Both the position numbers and the translations under genes were made by a program. Positions 21,450 through 36,800 of a stretch of DNA of 64,000 nucleotides are shown piece after piece. Within the stretch, counting starts at the first letter, position 1. Each line of letters begins with the position of its first letter. Source of the DNA: Trematomus loennbergii. Lineage: Eukaryota > Chordata > Actinopteri > Perciformes > Nototheniidae. The stretch covers positions 147,001 through 211,000 of the forward strand of contig JAAOOA010000447.1 of the NCBI GenBank assembly GCA_012861695.1. The letters run 5' to 3'. The notes beneath the pieces were generated by a model. That model saw only the letters and a list, made by a program, of their open reading frames with translations. It made no database searches and was not told where the DNA came from.

Positions 21450-24400
21450 GATTGATGGTTGGATGATTGATTGATGATGGATGGATTGATTGATTGATGA
21501 TGGTTGGATTGATTGATGGATGATGGTTGGATTGATTGATTGATGATGGTTGGATTGATTGATTGATGATGGTTGGATTGATTGATGGATGGTGGTTGGA
21601 TGATTGATGGATGATGGTTGGATTGATTGATTGATGATGGATGGATTGATTGATGGATGATGGTTGGATTGATTGATGGATGGTGGATGGATTGATTGAT
21701 GGATGATGGTGGATTGATTGATTGATGATGGATGGATTGATTGATGGATGATGGTTGGATTGATTGATGGATGGTGGATGGATTGATTGATGGATGATGG
21801 TTGGATGATTGATGGATGATGGTTGGATTGATTGATGGTTGGATTGATTGATGGATGATGGTTGGATCGATTGATGGATGATGGTTGGATTGATTGATTG
21901 ATGATGGTTGGATTGATTGATGGATGATGGTTGGATCGATTGATGGATGATGGTTGGATCGATTGATGGATGATGGTTGGATCGATTGATGGATGATGGA
22001 TGGATTGATTGATGGATGATGGTTGGATTGATTGATGGATGATGGTTGGATGATTGAGGATGATGGTTGGATTGATTGATGGATGATGGTGGATTGATTG
22101 ATGGATGATGGTTGGATTGATTGATGGATGATGGTTGGATGGATTGATGGATGGTGGTTGGATGATTGATGGATGATGGTTTGGATGATTGATGGATGGT
22201 GGTTGGATTGATTGATGGATGATGGTTGGATTGATTGATGGATGATGGTTGGATTGATTGATGGATGGTGGTTGGATTGATTGATGGATGGTGGTTGGAT
22301 TGATTGATGGATGGTGGTTGGATTGATTGATGGATGATGGTTGGATTGATTGATGGATGGTGGTTGGATTGATTGATGGATGATGGTTGGATTGATTGAT
22401 TGATGATGGATGGATTGATTGATTGATGATGGTTGGATTGATTGATTGATGATGGTTGGATTGATTGATGGATGGTGGTTGGATTGATTGATGGATGATG
22501 GTTGGATTGATTGATTGATGATGGATGGATTGATTGATGGATGATGGTTGGATTGATTGATGGATGGTGGATGGATTGATTGATGGATGGTGGTTGGATT
22601 GATTGATTGATGATGGTTGGATTGATTGATTGATGATGGATGGATTGATTGATGGATGATGGTTGGATTGATTGATGGATGGTGGATGGATGATTGATGG
22701 ATGATGGTTGGATTGATTGATGGATGATGGTTGGATTGATTGATGGTTGGATTGATTGATGGATGATGGTTGGATCGATTGATGGATGGGTTGGATTGAT
22801 TGATTGATGATGGTTGGATTGATTGATGGATGATGGTTGGATCGATTGATGGATGATGGTTGGATTGATTGATGGATGATGGTTGGATTGATTGATGATG
22901 ATGGATGATTGATGGATGATGGTTGGATTGATTGATGGATGATGGTTGGATTGATTGATGGATGATGGTTGGATTGATTGATGGATGATGGTTGGATTGA
23001 TTGATGGATGATGGTTGGATTGATTGATGGATGATGGTTGGATGGATTGATGGATGGTGGTTGGATGGATTGATGGATGATGGTTGGATTGATTGATGGA
23101 TGGTGGTTGGATTGATTGATGGATGATGGTTGGATTGATTGATGGATGATGGTTGGATTGATTGATGGATGGTGGTTGGATTGATTGATGGATGGTGGTT
23201 GGATGGATTGATGGATGGTGGTTGGATTGATTGATGGATGGTGGTTGGATTGATTGATGGATGATGGTTGGATGATTGATGGATGGTGGTTGGATGGATT
23301 GATGGATGGTGGTTGGATGGATTGATGGATGGTGGTTGGATTGATTGATGGATGGTGGTTGGATGGATTGATGGATGGTGGTTGGATTGATTGATGGATG
23401 GTGGTTGGATTGATTGATGGATGATGGTTGGATGGATTGATGGATGATGGTTGGATTGATTGATGGATGATGGATGGATTGATTGATTGATGATGGTTGG
23501 ATTGATTGATTGATGATGGTTGGATTGATTGATGGATGGTGGTTGGATTGATTGATGGATGATGGTTGGATTGATTGATTGATGATGGATGGATTGATTG
23601 ATGGATGATGGTTGGATTGATTGATGGATGGTGGATGGATTGATTGATGGATGGTGGTTGGATTGATTGATTGATGATGGTTGGATTGATTGATTGATGA
23701 TGGATGGATTGATTGATGGATGATGGTTGGATTGATTGATGGATGGTGGATGGATTGATTGATGGATGATGGTGGATGATTGATGGATGATGGTTGGATT
23801 GATTGATGGTTGGATTGATTGATGGATGATGGTTGGATCGATTGATGGATGATGGTTGGATTGATTGATTGATGATGGTTGGATTGATTGATGGATGATG
23901 GTTGGATCGATTGATGGATGATGGTTGGATTGATTGATGGATGATGGTGGATTGATTGATGGATGATGGATGGATTGATTGATGGATGATGGTTGGATTG
24001 ATTGATGGATGATGGTTGGATTGATGATGGATGATGGTTGGATGATTGATGGATGATGGTTGGATTGATTGATGGATGATGGTTGGATTGATTGATGGAT
24101 GATGGTTGGATTGATTGATGGATGATGGTTGGATGGATTGATGGATGGTGGTTGGATGGATTGATGGATGATGGTTGGATTGATTGATGGATGGTGGTTG
24201 GATTGATTGATGGATGATGGTTGGATTGATTGATGGATGATGGTTGGATTGATTGATGGATGGTGGTTGGATTGATGATGGATGGTGGTTGGATGGATTG
24301 ATGGATGGTGGTTGGATTGATTGATGGATGGTGGTTGGATTGATGATGGATGATGGTTGGATTGATTGATGGATGGTGGTTGGATGGATTGATGGATGGT

Positions 24401-27400
24401 GGTTGGATGGATTGATGGATGGTGGTTGGATTGATTGATGGATGGTGGTTGGATGGATTGATGGATGGTGGTTGGATTGATTGATGGTGGTGGTTGGATT
24501 GATTGATGGATGATGGTTGGATGGATTGATGGATGATGGTTGGATGGATTGATGGATGGTGGTTGGATGGATTGATGGATGGTGGTTGGATTGATTGATG
24601 GATGATGGTTGGATTGATTGATGGATGGTGGTTGGATGGATTGATGGATGGTGGTGGTTGGATTTGATGGATGGTGGTTGGATTGATGGATGATGGTTGG
24701 ATGGATTGATGGATGGTGGATGGATTGATGGATGATGGTTGGATTGATTGATGGATGGTGGTTGGATTGATTGATGGATGGTGGTTGGATTGATTGATGG
24801 ATGATGGTTGGATTGATTGATGGATGGTGGTTGGATTGATTGATGGATGGTGGTTGGATTGATTGATGGATGGTGGTTGGATTGATTGATGGATGGTGGT
24901 TGGATTGATTGATGGATGGTGGTTGGATCGATTGATGGATGATGGTTGGATTGATTGATGGATGATGGTTGGATCGATTGATGGATGATGGTTGGATCGA
25001 TTGATGGATGATGGTTGGATCGATTGATGGATGATGGTTGGATCGATTGATGGATGATGGTTGGATGATTGATGGATGATGGTTGGATCGATTGATGGAT
25101 GATGGTTGGATCGATTGATGGATGATGGTTGGATTGATGATGGATGATGGTTGGATCGATTGATGGATGATGGTTGGATTGATTGATGGATGATGGTTGG
25201 ATTGATTGATGGATGGATTGATTGATGGATGATGGTTGGATTGATTGATGGATGATGGTTGGATTGATTGATGGATGATGGTGGATTGATTGATGGATGA
25301 TGGTTGGATTGATTGATGGATGATGGTTGGATCGATTGATGGATGTGGTTGGATTGATGGATGATGGTTGGATTGATTGATGGATGATGGTTGGATTGAT
25401 TGATGGATGATGGTTGGATTGATTGATGGATGGATTGATTGATGGATGATGGTTGGATTGATTGATGGATGGTGGTTGGATTGATTGATGGATGATGGTT
25501 GGATTGATTGATGGATGATGGTTGGATCGATTGATGGATGGATTGATTGATGGATGATGGTTGGATTGATTGATGGATGATGGTTGGATTGATTGATGGA
25601 TGATGGTTGGATTGATTGATGGATGATGGTTGGATTGATTGATGGATGGATTGATTGATGGATGATGGTTGGATTGATTGATGGATGGTGGTTGGATTGA
25701 TTGATGGATGATGGATGGATTGATTGATGGATGGTGGTTGGATTGATTGATGGATGATGGTTGGATTGATTGATGGATGATGGTTGGATCGATTGATGGA
25801 TGATGGTTGGATTGATTGATGGATGATGGTTGGATTGATTGATGGATGATGGTTGGATTGATTGATGGATGGATTGATTGATGGATGATGGTTGGATTGA
25901 TTGATGGATGATGGTTGGATTGATTGATGGATGATGGTTGGATTGATTGATGGATGGATTGATTGATGGATGATGGTTGGATTGATTGATGGATGATGGT
26001 TGGATTGATTGATGGATGATGGTTGGATTGATTGATGGATGGATTGATTGATGGATGATGGTTGGATTGATTGATGGATGGTGGTTGGATTGATTGATGG
26101 ATGATGTTGGATTGATTGATGGATGATGGATGGATTGATTGATGGATGGTGGTTGGATTGATTGATGGATGGTGGTTGGATTGATTGATGGATGGTGGTT
26201 GGATTGATTGATGGATGGTGGTTGGATTGATTGATGGATGGTGGTTGGATTGATTGATGGATGATGGTTGGATTGATTGATGGATGGTGGTTGGATTGAT
26301 TGATGGATGGTGGTTGGATTGATTGATGGATGGTGGTTGGATTGATTGATGGATGGTGGTTGGATTGATTGATGGATGGTGGTTGGATTGATTGATGGAT
26401 GATGGTTGGATTGATTGATGGATGGTGGTTGGATCGATTGATGGATGATGGTTAGATTGATTGATGGATGGTGGTTGGATTGATGATGGATGGTGGTTGG
26501 ATGGATTGATGGATGGTGGTTGGATGGATTGATGGATGGTGGTTGGATTGATTGATGGATGGTGGTTGGATTGATTGATGGATGATGGTTGGATTGATTG
26601 ATGGATGATGGTTGGATTGATTGATGGATGATGGTTGGATGGATTGATGGATGATGGTTGGATGGATTGATGGATGATGGTTGGATTGATTGATGGATGA
26701 TGGTTGGATGGATGATGGATGGTGGTTGGATGGATTGATGGATGGTGGTTGGATTGATTGATGGATGGTGGTTGGATTGATTGATGGATGATGGTTGGAT
26801 TGATTGAGGATGGTGGTTGGATGGATTGATGGATGGTGGTTGGATGGATTGATGGATGGTGGTTGGATTGATTGATGGATGATGGTTGGATGGATTGATG
26901 GATGGTGGTTTGATGGATGGTGGTTGGATTGATTGATGGATGGTGGTTGGATTGATTGATGGATGGTGGTTGGATTGATTGATGGATGATGGTTGGATTG
27001 ATTGATGGATGATGGTTGGATTGATTGATGGATGGTGGTTGGATTGATTGATGGATGGTGGTTGGATTGATTGATGGATGGTGGTTGGATTGATTGATGG
27101 ATGATGGTTGGATTGATTGATGGATGATGGTTGGATCGATTGATGGATGATGGTTGGATCGATTGATGGATGATGGTTGGATTGATTGATGGATGGATTG
27201 ATTGATGGATGATGGTTGGATTGATTGATGGATGATGGTTGGATTGATTGATGGATGATGGTTGGATTGATTGATGGATGGATTGATTGATGGATGATGG
27301 TTGGATTGATTGATGGATGATGGTTGGATTGATTGATGGATGGGTTGGATTGATTGATGGATGGATTGATTGATGGATGATGGTTGGATTGATTGATGGA

Positions 27401-28795
27401 TGGTGGTTGGATTGATTGATGGATGATGGTTGGATTGATTGATGGATGATGGATGGATTGATTGATGGATGATGGTTGGATTGATTGATGGATGGTGGTT
27501 GGATTGATTGATGGATGATGGTTGGATTGATTGATGGATGATGGTTGGATCGATTGATGGATGGTGGTTGGATCGATTGATGGATGATGGATGGATTGAT
27601 TGATGGATGGTGGTTGGATTGATTGATGGATGATGGTTGGATTGATTGATGGATGGTGGTTGGATTGATTGATGGATGATGGTTGGATTGATTGATGGAT
27701 GATGGTTGGATTGATTGATGGATGATGGTTGGATTGATTGATGGATGGTGGTTGGATTGATTGATGGATGGTGGTTGGATTGATTGATGGATGGTGGTTG
27801 GATTGATTGATGGATGATGGATGGATTGATTGATGGATGGTGGTTGGATTGATTGATGGATGATGGATGGATTGATTGATGGATGGTGGTTGGATTGATT
27901 GATGGATGTGGTTGGATTGATTGATGGATGTGGTGGATTGATTGATGGATGGTGGTTGGATTGATTGATGGATGATGGTTGGATTGATTGATGGATGGTG
28001 GTTGGATCGATTGATGGATGATGGTTGGATCGATTGATGGATGATGGTTGATTATGATTGATGATGGGTTGGATTGATTGATGGATGATGGTTGGATTGA
28101 TTGATGGATGGTGGTTGGATTGATTGATGGATGATGGTTGATCTTGATGGATGATGGTTGGATTGATTGATGGATGATGGTTGGATTGATTGATGGATGA
28201 TGGTTGGATCTTGATGGATGATGGTTGGATCGATTGATGGATGGTGGTGGATTGATTGATGGATGGGTGGTGGATTGATTGATGGATGGTGGTTGGATTG
28301 ATTGATGGATGGTGGTTGGATTGATTGATGGATGATGGTTGGATTGATTGATGGATGATGGATGGATTGATTGTGGATGGTGGTTTGGATTGATTGATGG
28401 ATGGTGGTTGGATGATTGATGGATGGTGGTTGGATTGATTGATGGATGGTGGTTGGATTGATGGATGATGGATGGATTGATTGATGGATGGTGGTTTGAT
28501 TGATGGATGGTGGTTGGATGATTGATGGATGGTGGTTGGATGATTGATGGATGATGGATGGATTGATTGATGGATGGTGGTTGGATTGATTGATGGATGG
28601 TGGTTGGATTGATTGATGGATGGTGGTTGGATTGATTGATGGATGGTGGTTGGATTGATTGATGGATGATGGTTGGATTGATTGATGGATGATGGTTGGA
28701 TTGATTGATGGATGCTTGGATTGATTGATGGACGATGGTTGGATCTTGATGGATGATGGTTGGATTGTTTGATGGATGATGGTTGGATCGACACC
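21450..28795. repeat. 23-bp minisatellite, 7.3 kb
   Basis: Roughly 320 units of 23 bp: TTGATTGATGGATGATGG plus TTGGA, with GATGGTGG, GGATGGAT and TCGATTGATGG variants. As 23 is not a multiple of three, three units are read before the peptide repeats. On the minus strand this gives a 23-residue period (blocks such as [16 protein letters not shown]), stop-free for about 2,500 codons. The lack of stops follows from the unit, and single-base indels switch frames without creating stops. I do not call a gene. It lies between abt1 and tsr2. Confidence 0.95.
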
Positions 28796-28844
28796 CAATC
28801 ACACTCTTTCCTGTCTGTCTACCTAATCCACACACTGACCCCCA

Positions 28845-29215
28845 TCACCCCCCGTCTGGCATCAGGTCTAAACCACCAGACTTAGAGACAGATCACCCCC
28901 TGTCTGGCATCAGGTCTAAACCACCAGACTTAGAGACAGATCACCCCCTGTCTGGCATCAGGTCTAAACCACCAGACTTAGAGACAGATCACCCCCTTCT
29001 GGCATCAGGACTAAACCACCAGACCAGACTCAGTCACCCCCCGTCTGGCATCAGGTCTAAACCACCAGACTTAGAGACAGATCACCCCCTGTCTGGCATC
29101 AGGACTAAACCACCAGACTCAGACTCAGATCACCCCCTGTCTGGCATCAGGTCTAAACCACCAGACTTAGAGACAGATCACCCCTTTCTGGCATCAGGAC
29201 TAAACCACCAGACAC
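28845..29215. repeat. 48-bp minisatellite, left block
   Basis: About eight units of 48 bp including GTCTGGCATCAGG(T/A)CTAA, ACCACCAGACTTAGAGACAG and ATCACCCC. The 16-residue translated period (HPLSGIRSKPPDLETD) explains a 161-codon open frame here, which I do not call a gene. The same unit resumes at 29822-29930 after a transposon-like insert. Confidence 0.93.
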
Positions 29216-29224
29216 GGAGACAGA

Positions 29225-29821
29225 CCCGGGCCAACAACCGGGCTGAGTATGCTAAACTACTGACGTGAGTGGCTACAACTACAACAAGATGAACATATTT
29301 GACCGTGATTTAATTGTAATACACGTTTCAAAATGATGAAGTAACAACATACTGATACCGGTTAGTAAAAACCATGAATTAATGCTTTGACAAGTCTGCA
29401 GACAGACAGACGGCAGGCGAAACACCTTTTAAAATGCGTGTTTTCTAAATGGAGATCGGCTAAGCTAACGCAGTATATGCCCCGACCGTCCACACTCACA
29501 ACAACGGCCTATACAGACATAAATAAAGCAGCGACTGTATTCTCCATGACACAGGCAGTCTGTGGTTTGTACTTGTTTAACTTTTGTCTAGTTTCTGAAC
29601 AGATATGAGGAGCTGTGAGCTCTGAGTGCTAACAGCTAACGGCTGTGTTGGTTCTGTGGTTCTCATTGAAGATGACGTCACGGCTCCGCCTACACTGCGT
29701 TACTATAGTTACTGCCCCAGCTACTAAACTGTAATGGAAACGCAGCATGAAGTGAGCCTGGCCTAACGAGGCCTAGCTATACCGTACTAAGCCGTGCGAG
29801 GCCCTGCAGTGGAAAAGCGCC
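29225..29821. mobile_element. Non-autonomous DNA element splitting the 48-bp array
   Basis: About 590 bp of unique sequence interrupts the 48-bp minisatellite. Its right end (CTGCAGTGGAAAAGCGCC at 29803-29820) and the nearby GTAATGGAAACGCAGCATGA (about 29730) are typical of a teleost hAT-type family whose ends read GGCGCTTTTCCACTGCA in the other orientation. A clear left inverted repeat was not found, so that end is probably truncated. No coding potential was recognised. Confidence 0.5.
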
Positions 29822-29935
29822 ATTAGAGACAGATCACCCCCTGTCTGGCATCAGGACTAAACCACCAGACTTGGAGACAGATCACCCCCCGTCTGGCATC
29901 AGGACTAAACCACCAGACTCAGTCAGTTTCATCTC
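29822..29935. repeat. 48-bp minisatellite, right block
   Basis: Two to three further units of the 48-bp repeat (TAGAGACAGATCACCCCCTG, GGCATCAGGACTAAACCACC). They match the block at 28845-29215 and show that the intervening sequence was inserted into a pre-existing array. Confidence 0.9.
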
Positions 29936-30246
29936 ACAATAAGACTATTAAACACCTGAACTCTGTGAAGAACATCCATAAACATTCCTGTTTGCATATT
30001 ATTTATATAAAGTTTTCACCGTAATAAACCGTATTTAATTTCATCTTAATGTACATTATTTAATTTTACATTCTCTTCTTGTACATATGGTATTCTATTT
30101 ACATGTATATAGACTTCTTGCACTATTTTGTATTTTATGATATATGTTGCATTGTTGGAGGAGCTCAGGTCAGAAGAATTTCATTGCCATTTCTACACTG
30201 AAGCTGCTGAGCATCTGATGAGAACACCTTTGATCTTTGGACCTTG

Positions 30247-31301
30247 AGGCCCAATCCCAAACCACTCCCTCGACCCTACCCCTCCGTGACGGAGTGAACT
30301 CCGTCTGTAGCCACACTCTCAGGTCAACGAGGCTCCCTCCTGTCAGATGGAGGGAGTAAATACAGCGGCAAGCTTTGGGACAAACTCCCCTCTCCGGCAG
30401 AAACAGGAAATGCCGTAACTGTATGTAACAACGGTTTCAAATCAGCATCTCTTAGACAAAAAATGTAAATTAAAAGTAGGGTAGGTAAGTTTGAGAAACC
30501 GGCTCGAGATACACTTGTTGTTATATTCCATGGAATGCTCTTAACATCCCGATAGCAATGAATATCTGAAGTGCTTTGACAAAAAATCCATAAATAAATA
30601 TCATCTGTGGAAGCTGTAGTACTGTGAAAAGCACGACCAATCATCTGAGCCGGCCCGGCTAAAATAACTGGATGGCCTACCTGCCTGTCAGCCTTCCATC
30701 TGTGCACAAACTTATCTCGTGCCCTCATTGGTCATGTGCACGTTCGTGTGTGTTGGAGGAGGGGCTCTGTCTCAAATTCTAGCGATCTCGAGCCGGTTTC
30801 TCAAACTTACCTACCCCACCTTTAATAACTCAAATAAAACTCCAAACATCTTTCATTGTGTTACTTTTTTGTAAAGCTCTTTCAGTTTTAAACCTGATGT
30901 TTATAAGCTTCTTAGTTTTTGCAACAGTCTGTATATATGCACAACTTTATAATAAAATGCACACATTTACCTTTTTCTAGACTAAACACAGGTAGATCCT
31001 AAGTTAAAAACAGATGAGGTTATCATGAGGTTGTTAACATCGCAGTTTATCAGTGGATGTTTGCTGGAACTGTTTGTAAACAGCGTGTTTCCTGACGGAC
31101 ACACACAGCGTGACTCCGGTCAGGTAGAGCCGGTCTCCAGTCAGCACCGCTGCAGACTCGCTGTTTGAGGGCTTGATAGCCCACTCCCCCTCCACACCGA
31201 TCTACACTCGTTGGTTTGGAACAGACCTTAATGTGGCGGACCCTCCGCGCGAACGCGCAAACGGAGGGGTAGGGTGTAGGGGGCGGTTTGGGATTGGGCC
31301 T
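30247..31301. mobile_element. DNA transposon with AGGCCCAATCCCAAA inverted ends
   Basis: AGGCCCAATCCCAAACCACT begins at 30247 and its inverted counterpart GGTTTGGGATTGGGCCT ends at 31301. Subterminal CCCTACCCCTCCG (about 30275) matches inverted CGGAGGGGTAGGG (about 31263). The interior carries no transposase and is interrupted by a Harbinger-like MITE (30474-30822). Its right end lies only about 130 bp upstream of the tsr2 start codon, so it may sit in or beside the tsr2 promoter. Superfamily not assigned. Confidence 0.7.
30474..30822. mobile_element. Harbinger-like MITE with TAA target duplication
   Basis: AAGTAGGGTAGGTAAGTTTG at 30474 is matched by inverted CTTACCTACCCCACCTT ending at 30822, and the arms extend through GAGAAACCGGCTCGAGAT. 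TAA flanks both sides (30471-30473 and 30823-30825), the three-base TWA duplication expected for PIF/Harbinger. It is nested in the 30247-31301 element and has no coding potential. Confidence 0.75.
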
Positions 31302-31433
31302 AAATCACACACTGTTGGCCATCGGGACATGTTGTCTCTTCACTCTGCTGCTTCTGCCTGAGTTTACTGTGTGATCGACTGCTTCTGCCTGTGTTTACTG
31401 TGTGATCGACTGCTTCTGTCTGAGTGATCCAAC

Positions 31434-33230
<1,797 letters not shown>

Positions 33231-33253
33231 AGAGAGAGTGTGTGTGTGTTTTT

Positions 33254-33259
33254 AATAAA
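33254..33259 (+). terminator. tsr2: tsr2 polyadenylation signal
   Basis: AATAAA 24 bases after the tsr2 stop codon, preceded by a short GT run and T-rich stretch. This gives a very short 3' UTR. The next 600 bp to the following array (33260-33890) are unique; I recognise no gene there. Confidence 0.8.
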
Positions 33260-33889
33260 CCTGTTGAAATGCTGTTACTGAATGTCCCGTGTTGTTAACG
33301 TGTTGGAGAGCATTTCATTTCTAACATGTTTTGAATATAAATAATGACAGTGGTGGTGCACGAACTACTTAGATGTTTAGAAGCTTCTGATGGATCAAAC
33401 CATCCTCTGCTAAAAGCTTCTGGTCAGTAGGGTCCTTGTCCTCTCCGTCCTCACTCAGAAGGAAACACGTTCACAAGACGAAGCATCCAGTATGGAAAAG
33501 GTTCAATGAACTCTTTAGTGCCAAAGTGGAAACTATATTGTGTTGCAATACCCAGACTTGACAACTTGTTGGTTTCAATGAACTCCTTTGGGTATCTGGA
33601 ACCTTTATGACTTCTTCACTTAGACCTAAGAGAGAGCATATCTGTGCTAAGGCACTGAGTGATCACACCTTGAGTCTCTGCAACAGTGATGAAGAGGAAG
33701 AGGAGGAGTGTGGTGCCTCAATGCCTGTCTGCTGAATGAGGATGGAGATCAAGTTAAAGTCAGAGAATGTAAATATCTCCTGAACTTCCCCACTCAATCT
33801 ATCAAGACCCGAGCCAAGGTAAGGCACGGGGCGCATGCTGCTCAAAGGAATCCCTCGCCATATGAACTTTGACCCTCGGAGAGAGAGAG

Positions 33890-36800
33890 ACAGAACGTGT
33901 CTGCTCTCTGAGGATAGGTCTGAGAGACAGGTAGAGAGAGAGAAGAGAGAAACAGAGAGACAGGTAGAGAGAGAGAAGAGAGAAACAGAGAGAGACAGGT
34001 AGAGAGAGAGAAGTGAGAAACAGAGAGAGAGACAGGTAGAGAGAGAGAAGTGAGAACAGAGAGAGACAGGTAGAGAGAGAAGTGAGAAACAGAGAGAGAG
34101 ACAGGTAGAGAGAGAGAAGTGAGAAACAGAGAGAGACAGGTAGAGAGAGAGAAGTGAGAAACAGAGAGAGAGACAGGTAGAGAGAGAGAAGTGAGAAACA
34201 GAGAGAGAGACAGGTAGAGAGAGAGAAGTGAGAAACGAGAGAGAGACTGGTAGAGAGAGAGAAGTGAGAAACAGAGAGAGAGACAGACAGAGAGAGAGAC
34301 AGGTAGAGAGAGAGAAGTGAGAAACAGAGAGAGAGACTGGTAGAGAGAGAGAAGTGAGAAACAGAGAGAGAGACAGGTAGAGAGAGAGAAGTGAGAAACA
34401 GAGAGAGAGACAGGTAGAGAGAGAGAAGTGAGAAACAGAGAGAGAACAGGTAGAGAGAGAGAAGTGAGAAACAGAGAGAGAGACAGGTAGAGAGAGAGAA
34501 GAGAGAAACAGAGAGAGACAGGTAGAGAGAGAGAAGTGAGAAACAGAGAGACAGGTAGAGAGAGAGAAGAGAGAAACAGAGAGAGAGACAGGTAGAGAGA
34601 GAGAGAGAAACGAGAGAGAGACAGGTAGAGAGAGAGAAGAGAGAAACAGAGAGAGACAGGTAGAGAGAGAGAAGTGAGAAACAGAGAGAGAAACAGGTAG
34701 AGAGAGAGAAGTGAGAAACAGAGAGAGAGACAGGTAAGAGAGAGAAGTGAGAAACAGAGAGAGACAGGTAGAGAGAGAGAAGTGAGAAACAGAGAGAGAC
34801 AGGTAGAGAGAGAGAAGTGAGAAACAGAGAGAGAGACAGGTAGAGAGAGAGAAGTGAGAAACAGAGAGAGAGACAGGTAGAGAGAGAGAAGTGAGAAACA
34901 GAGAGAGACAGGTAGAGAGAGAAGTGAGAAACAGAGAGAGAGACAGTAGAGAGAGAGAAGTGAGAAACAGAGAGAGAGACAGGTAGAGAGAGAGAAGTGA
35001 GAAACAGAGAGAGAGACAGGTAGAGAGAGAGAAGTGAGAAACAGAGAGACAGGTAGAGAGAGAGAAGAGAGAGAGAGAGAGAGACAGGTAGAGAGAGAGA
35101 AGAGAAGAGAGAGACAGGTAGAGAGAGAGAAGTGAGAAACAGAGAGACAGGTAGAGAGAGAGAAGTGAGAAACAGAGAGAGACAGGTAGAGAGAGAGAAG
35201 TGAGAAACAGAGAGAGACAGGTAGAGAGAGAGAAGAGAGAGAGAGAGACAGGTAGAGAGAGAGAAGTGAGAAACAGAGAGAGAGACAGGTAGAGAGAGAG
35301 AAGTGAGAAACAGAGAGAGACAGGTAGAGAGAGAGAAGTGAGAAACAGAGAGAGAAACAGGTAGAGAGAGAGAAGTGAGAAACAGAGAGAGAGACAGGTA
35401 GAGAGAGAGAAGTGAGAACAGAGAGAGAGACAGGTAGAGAGAGAGAAGAGAGAAACAGAGAGAGAGACAGGTAGAGAGAGAGAAGAGAGAAACAGAGAGA
35501 GAGACAGGTAGAGAGAGAGAAGTGAGAAAGAGAGAGAAACAGGTAGAGAGAGAAAGAGAGAAACAGAGAGAGAGACAGGTAGAGAGAGAGAAGTGAGAAA
35601 CAGAGAGAGAGAGGTAGAGAGAGAGAAGAGAGAAAGAGAGAGAAACAGGTAGAGAGAGAGAAGAGAGAAACAGAGAGAGAGACAGGTAGAGAGAGAGAAG
35701 TGAGAAACAGGAGAGAGACAGGTAGAGAGAGAGAAGAGAGAAACAGAGAGAGAGACAGGTAGAGAGAGAGAAGTGAGAAACAGAGAAGAGAGAAGTGAGA
35801 ACAGAGAGAGAGACAGTAGAGAGAGAGAAGTGAGAAACAGAGAGAGACAGGTAGAGAGAGAGAAGTGAGAAACAGAGAGAGAGACAGGTAGAGAGAGAGA
35901 AGTGAGAAACAGAGAGAGAGAGAAGTGAGAAACAGAGAGAGAGACAGGTAGAGAGAGAGAAGTGAGAAACAGAGAGAGACAGGTAGAGAGAGAGAAGTGA
36001 GAAACAGAGAGAGAAACAGGTAGAGAGAGAGAAGTGAGAAACAGAGAGAGACAGGTAGAGAGAGAGAAGAGAGAAACAGAGAGAGAAACAGGTAGAGAGA
36101 GAGAAGTGAGAAACAGAGAGAGACAGGTAGAGAGAGAGAAGTGAGAAACAGAGAGAGACAGGTAGAGAGAGAGAAGTGAGAAACAGAGAGAGAGACAGGT
36201 AGAGAGAGAGAAGTGAGAAACAGAGAGAGAACAGGTAGAGAGAGAGAAGTGAGAAACAGAGAGAGAGACAGGTAGAGAGAGAGAAGAAACAGAGAGAGAC
36301 AGGTAGAGAGAGAGAGAAGAAACAGAGAGAGAGACAGGTAGAGAGAGAGAAGAGAGAAACAGAGAGAGAGACAGGTATAGAGAGAGAGTGAGAAACAGAG
36401 AGAGACAGGTAGAGAGAGAGAAGTGAGAAACAGAGAGAAAACAGGTAGAGAGAGAGAAGTGAGAAACAGAGAGAGACAGGTAGAGAGAGAGAAGAGAGAA
36501 ACAGAGAGAGAAACAGGTAGAGAGAGAGAAGTGAGAAACAGAGAGAGAGACAGGTAGAGAGAGAAGTGAGAAACAGAGAGAGACAGGTAAGAGAGAGAAG
36601 TGAGAAACAGAGAGAGAGACAGGTAGAGAGAGAGAGTGAGAAACAGAGAGAGAAACAGGTAGAGAGAGAGAAGTGAGAAACAGAGAGAGAACAGGTAGAG
36701 AGAGAGAAGTGAGAAACAGAGAGAGAGACAGGTAGAGAGAGAAGAGGAAACAGAGAGAGACAGGTAGAGAGAGAGAAGAGAGAAACAGAGAGAGAGACAG

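Noticed and set aside
21339..28835. A minus-strand open frame of about 2,500 codons
   Set aside because: It is entirely a 23-bp minisatellite read through; peptide period equals three repeat units, and other frames are equally open. No domain, no promoter, no splice sites.
28783..29268. 161-codon SGIRSKPPDLETD repeat protein
   Set aside because: 48-bp minisatellite, a multiple of three, so an open frame is expected. The array is interrupted by a transposon in mid-unit.
30324..30728. 134-codon minus-strand frame
   Set aside because: It spans the boundary of two nested non-autonomous transposons and has no transposase motif.
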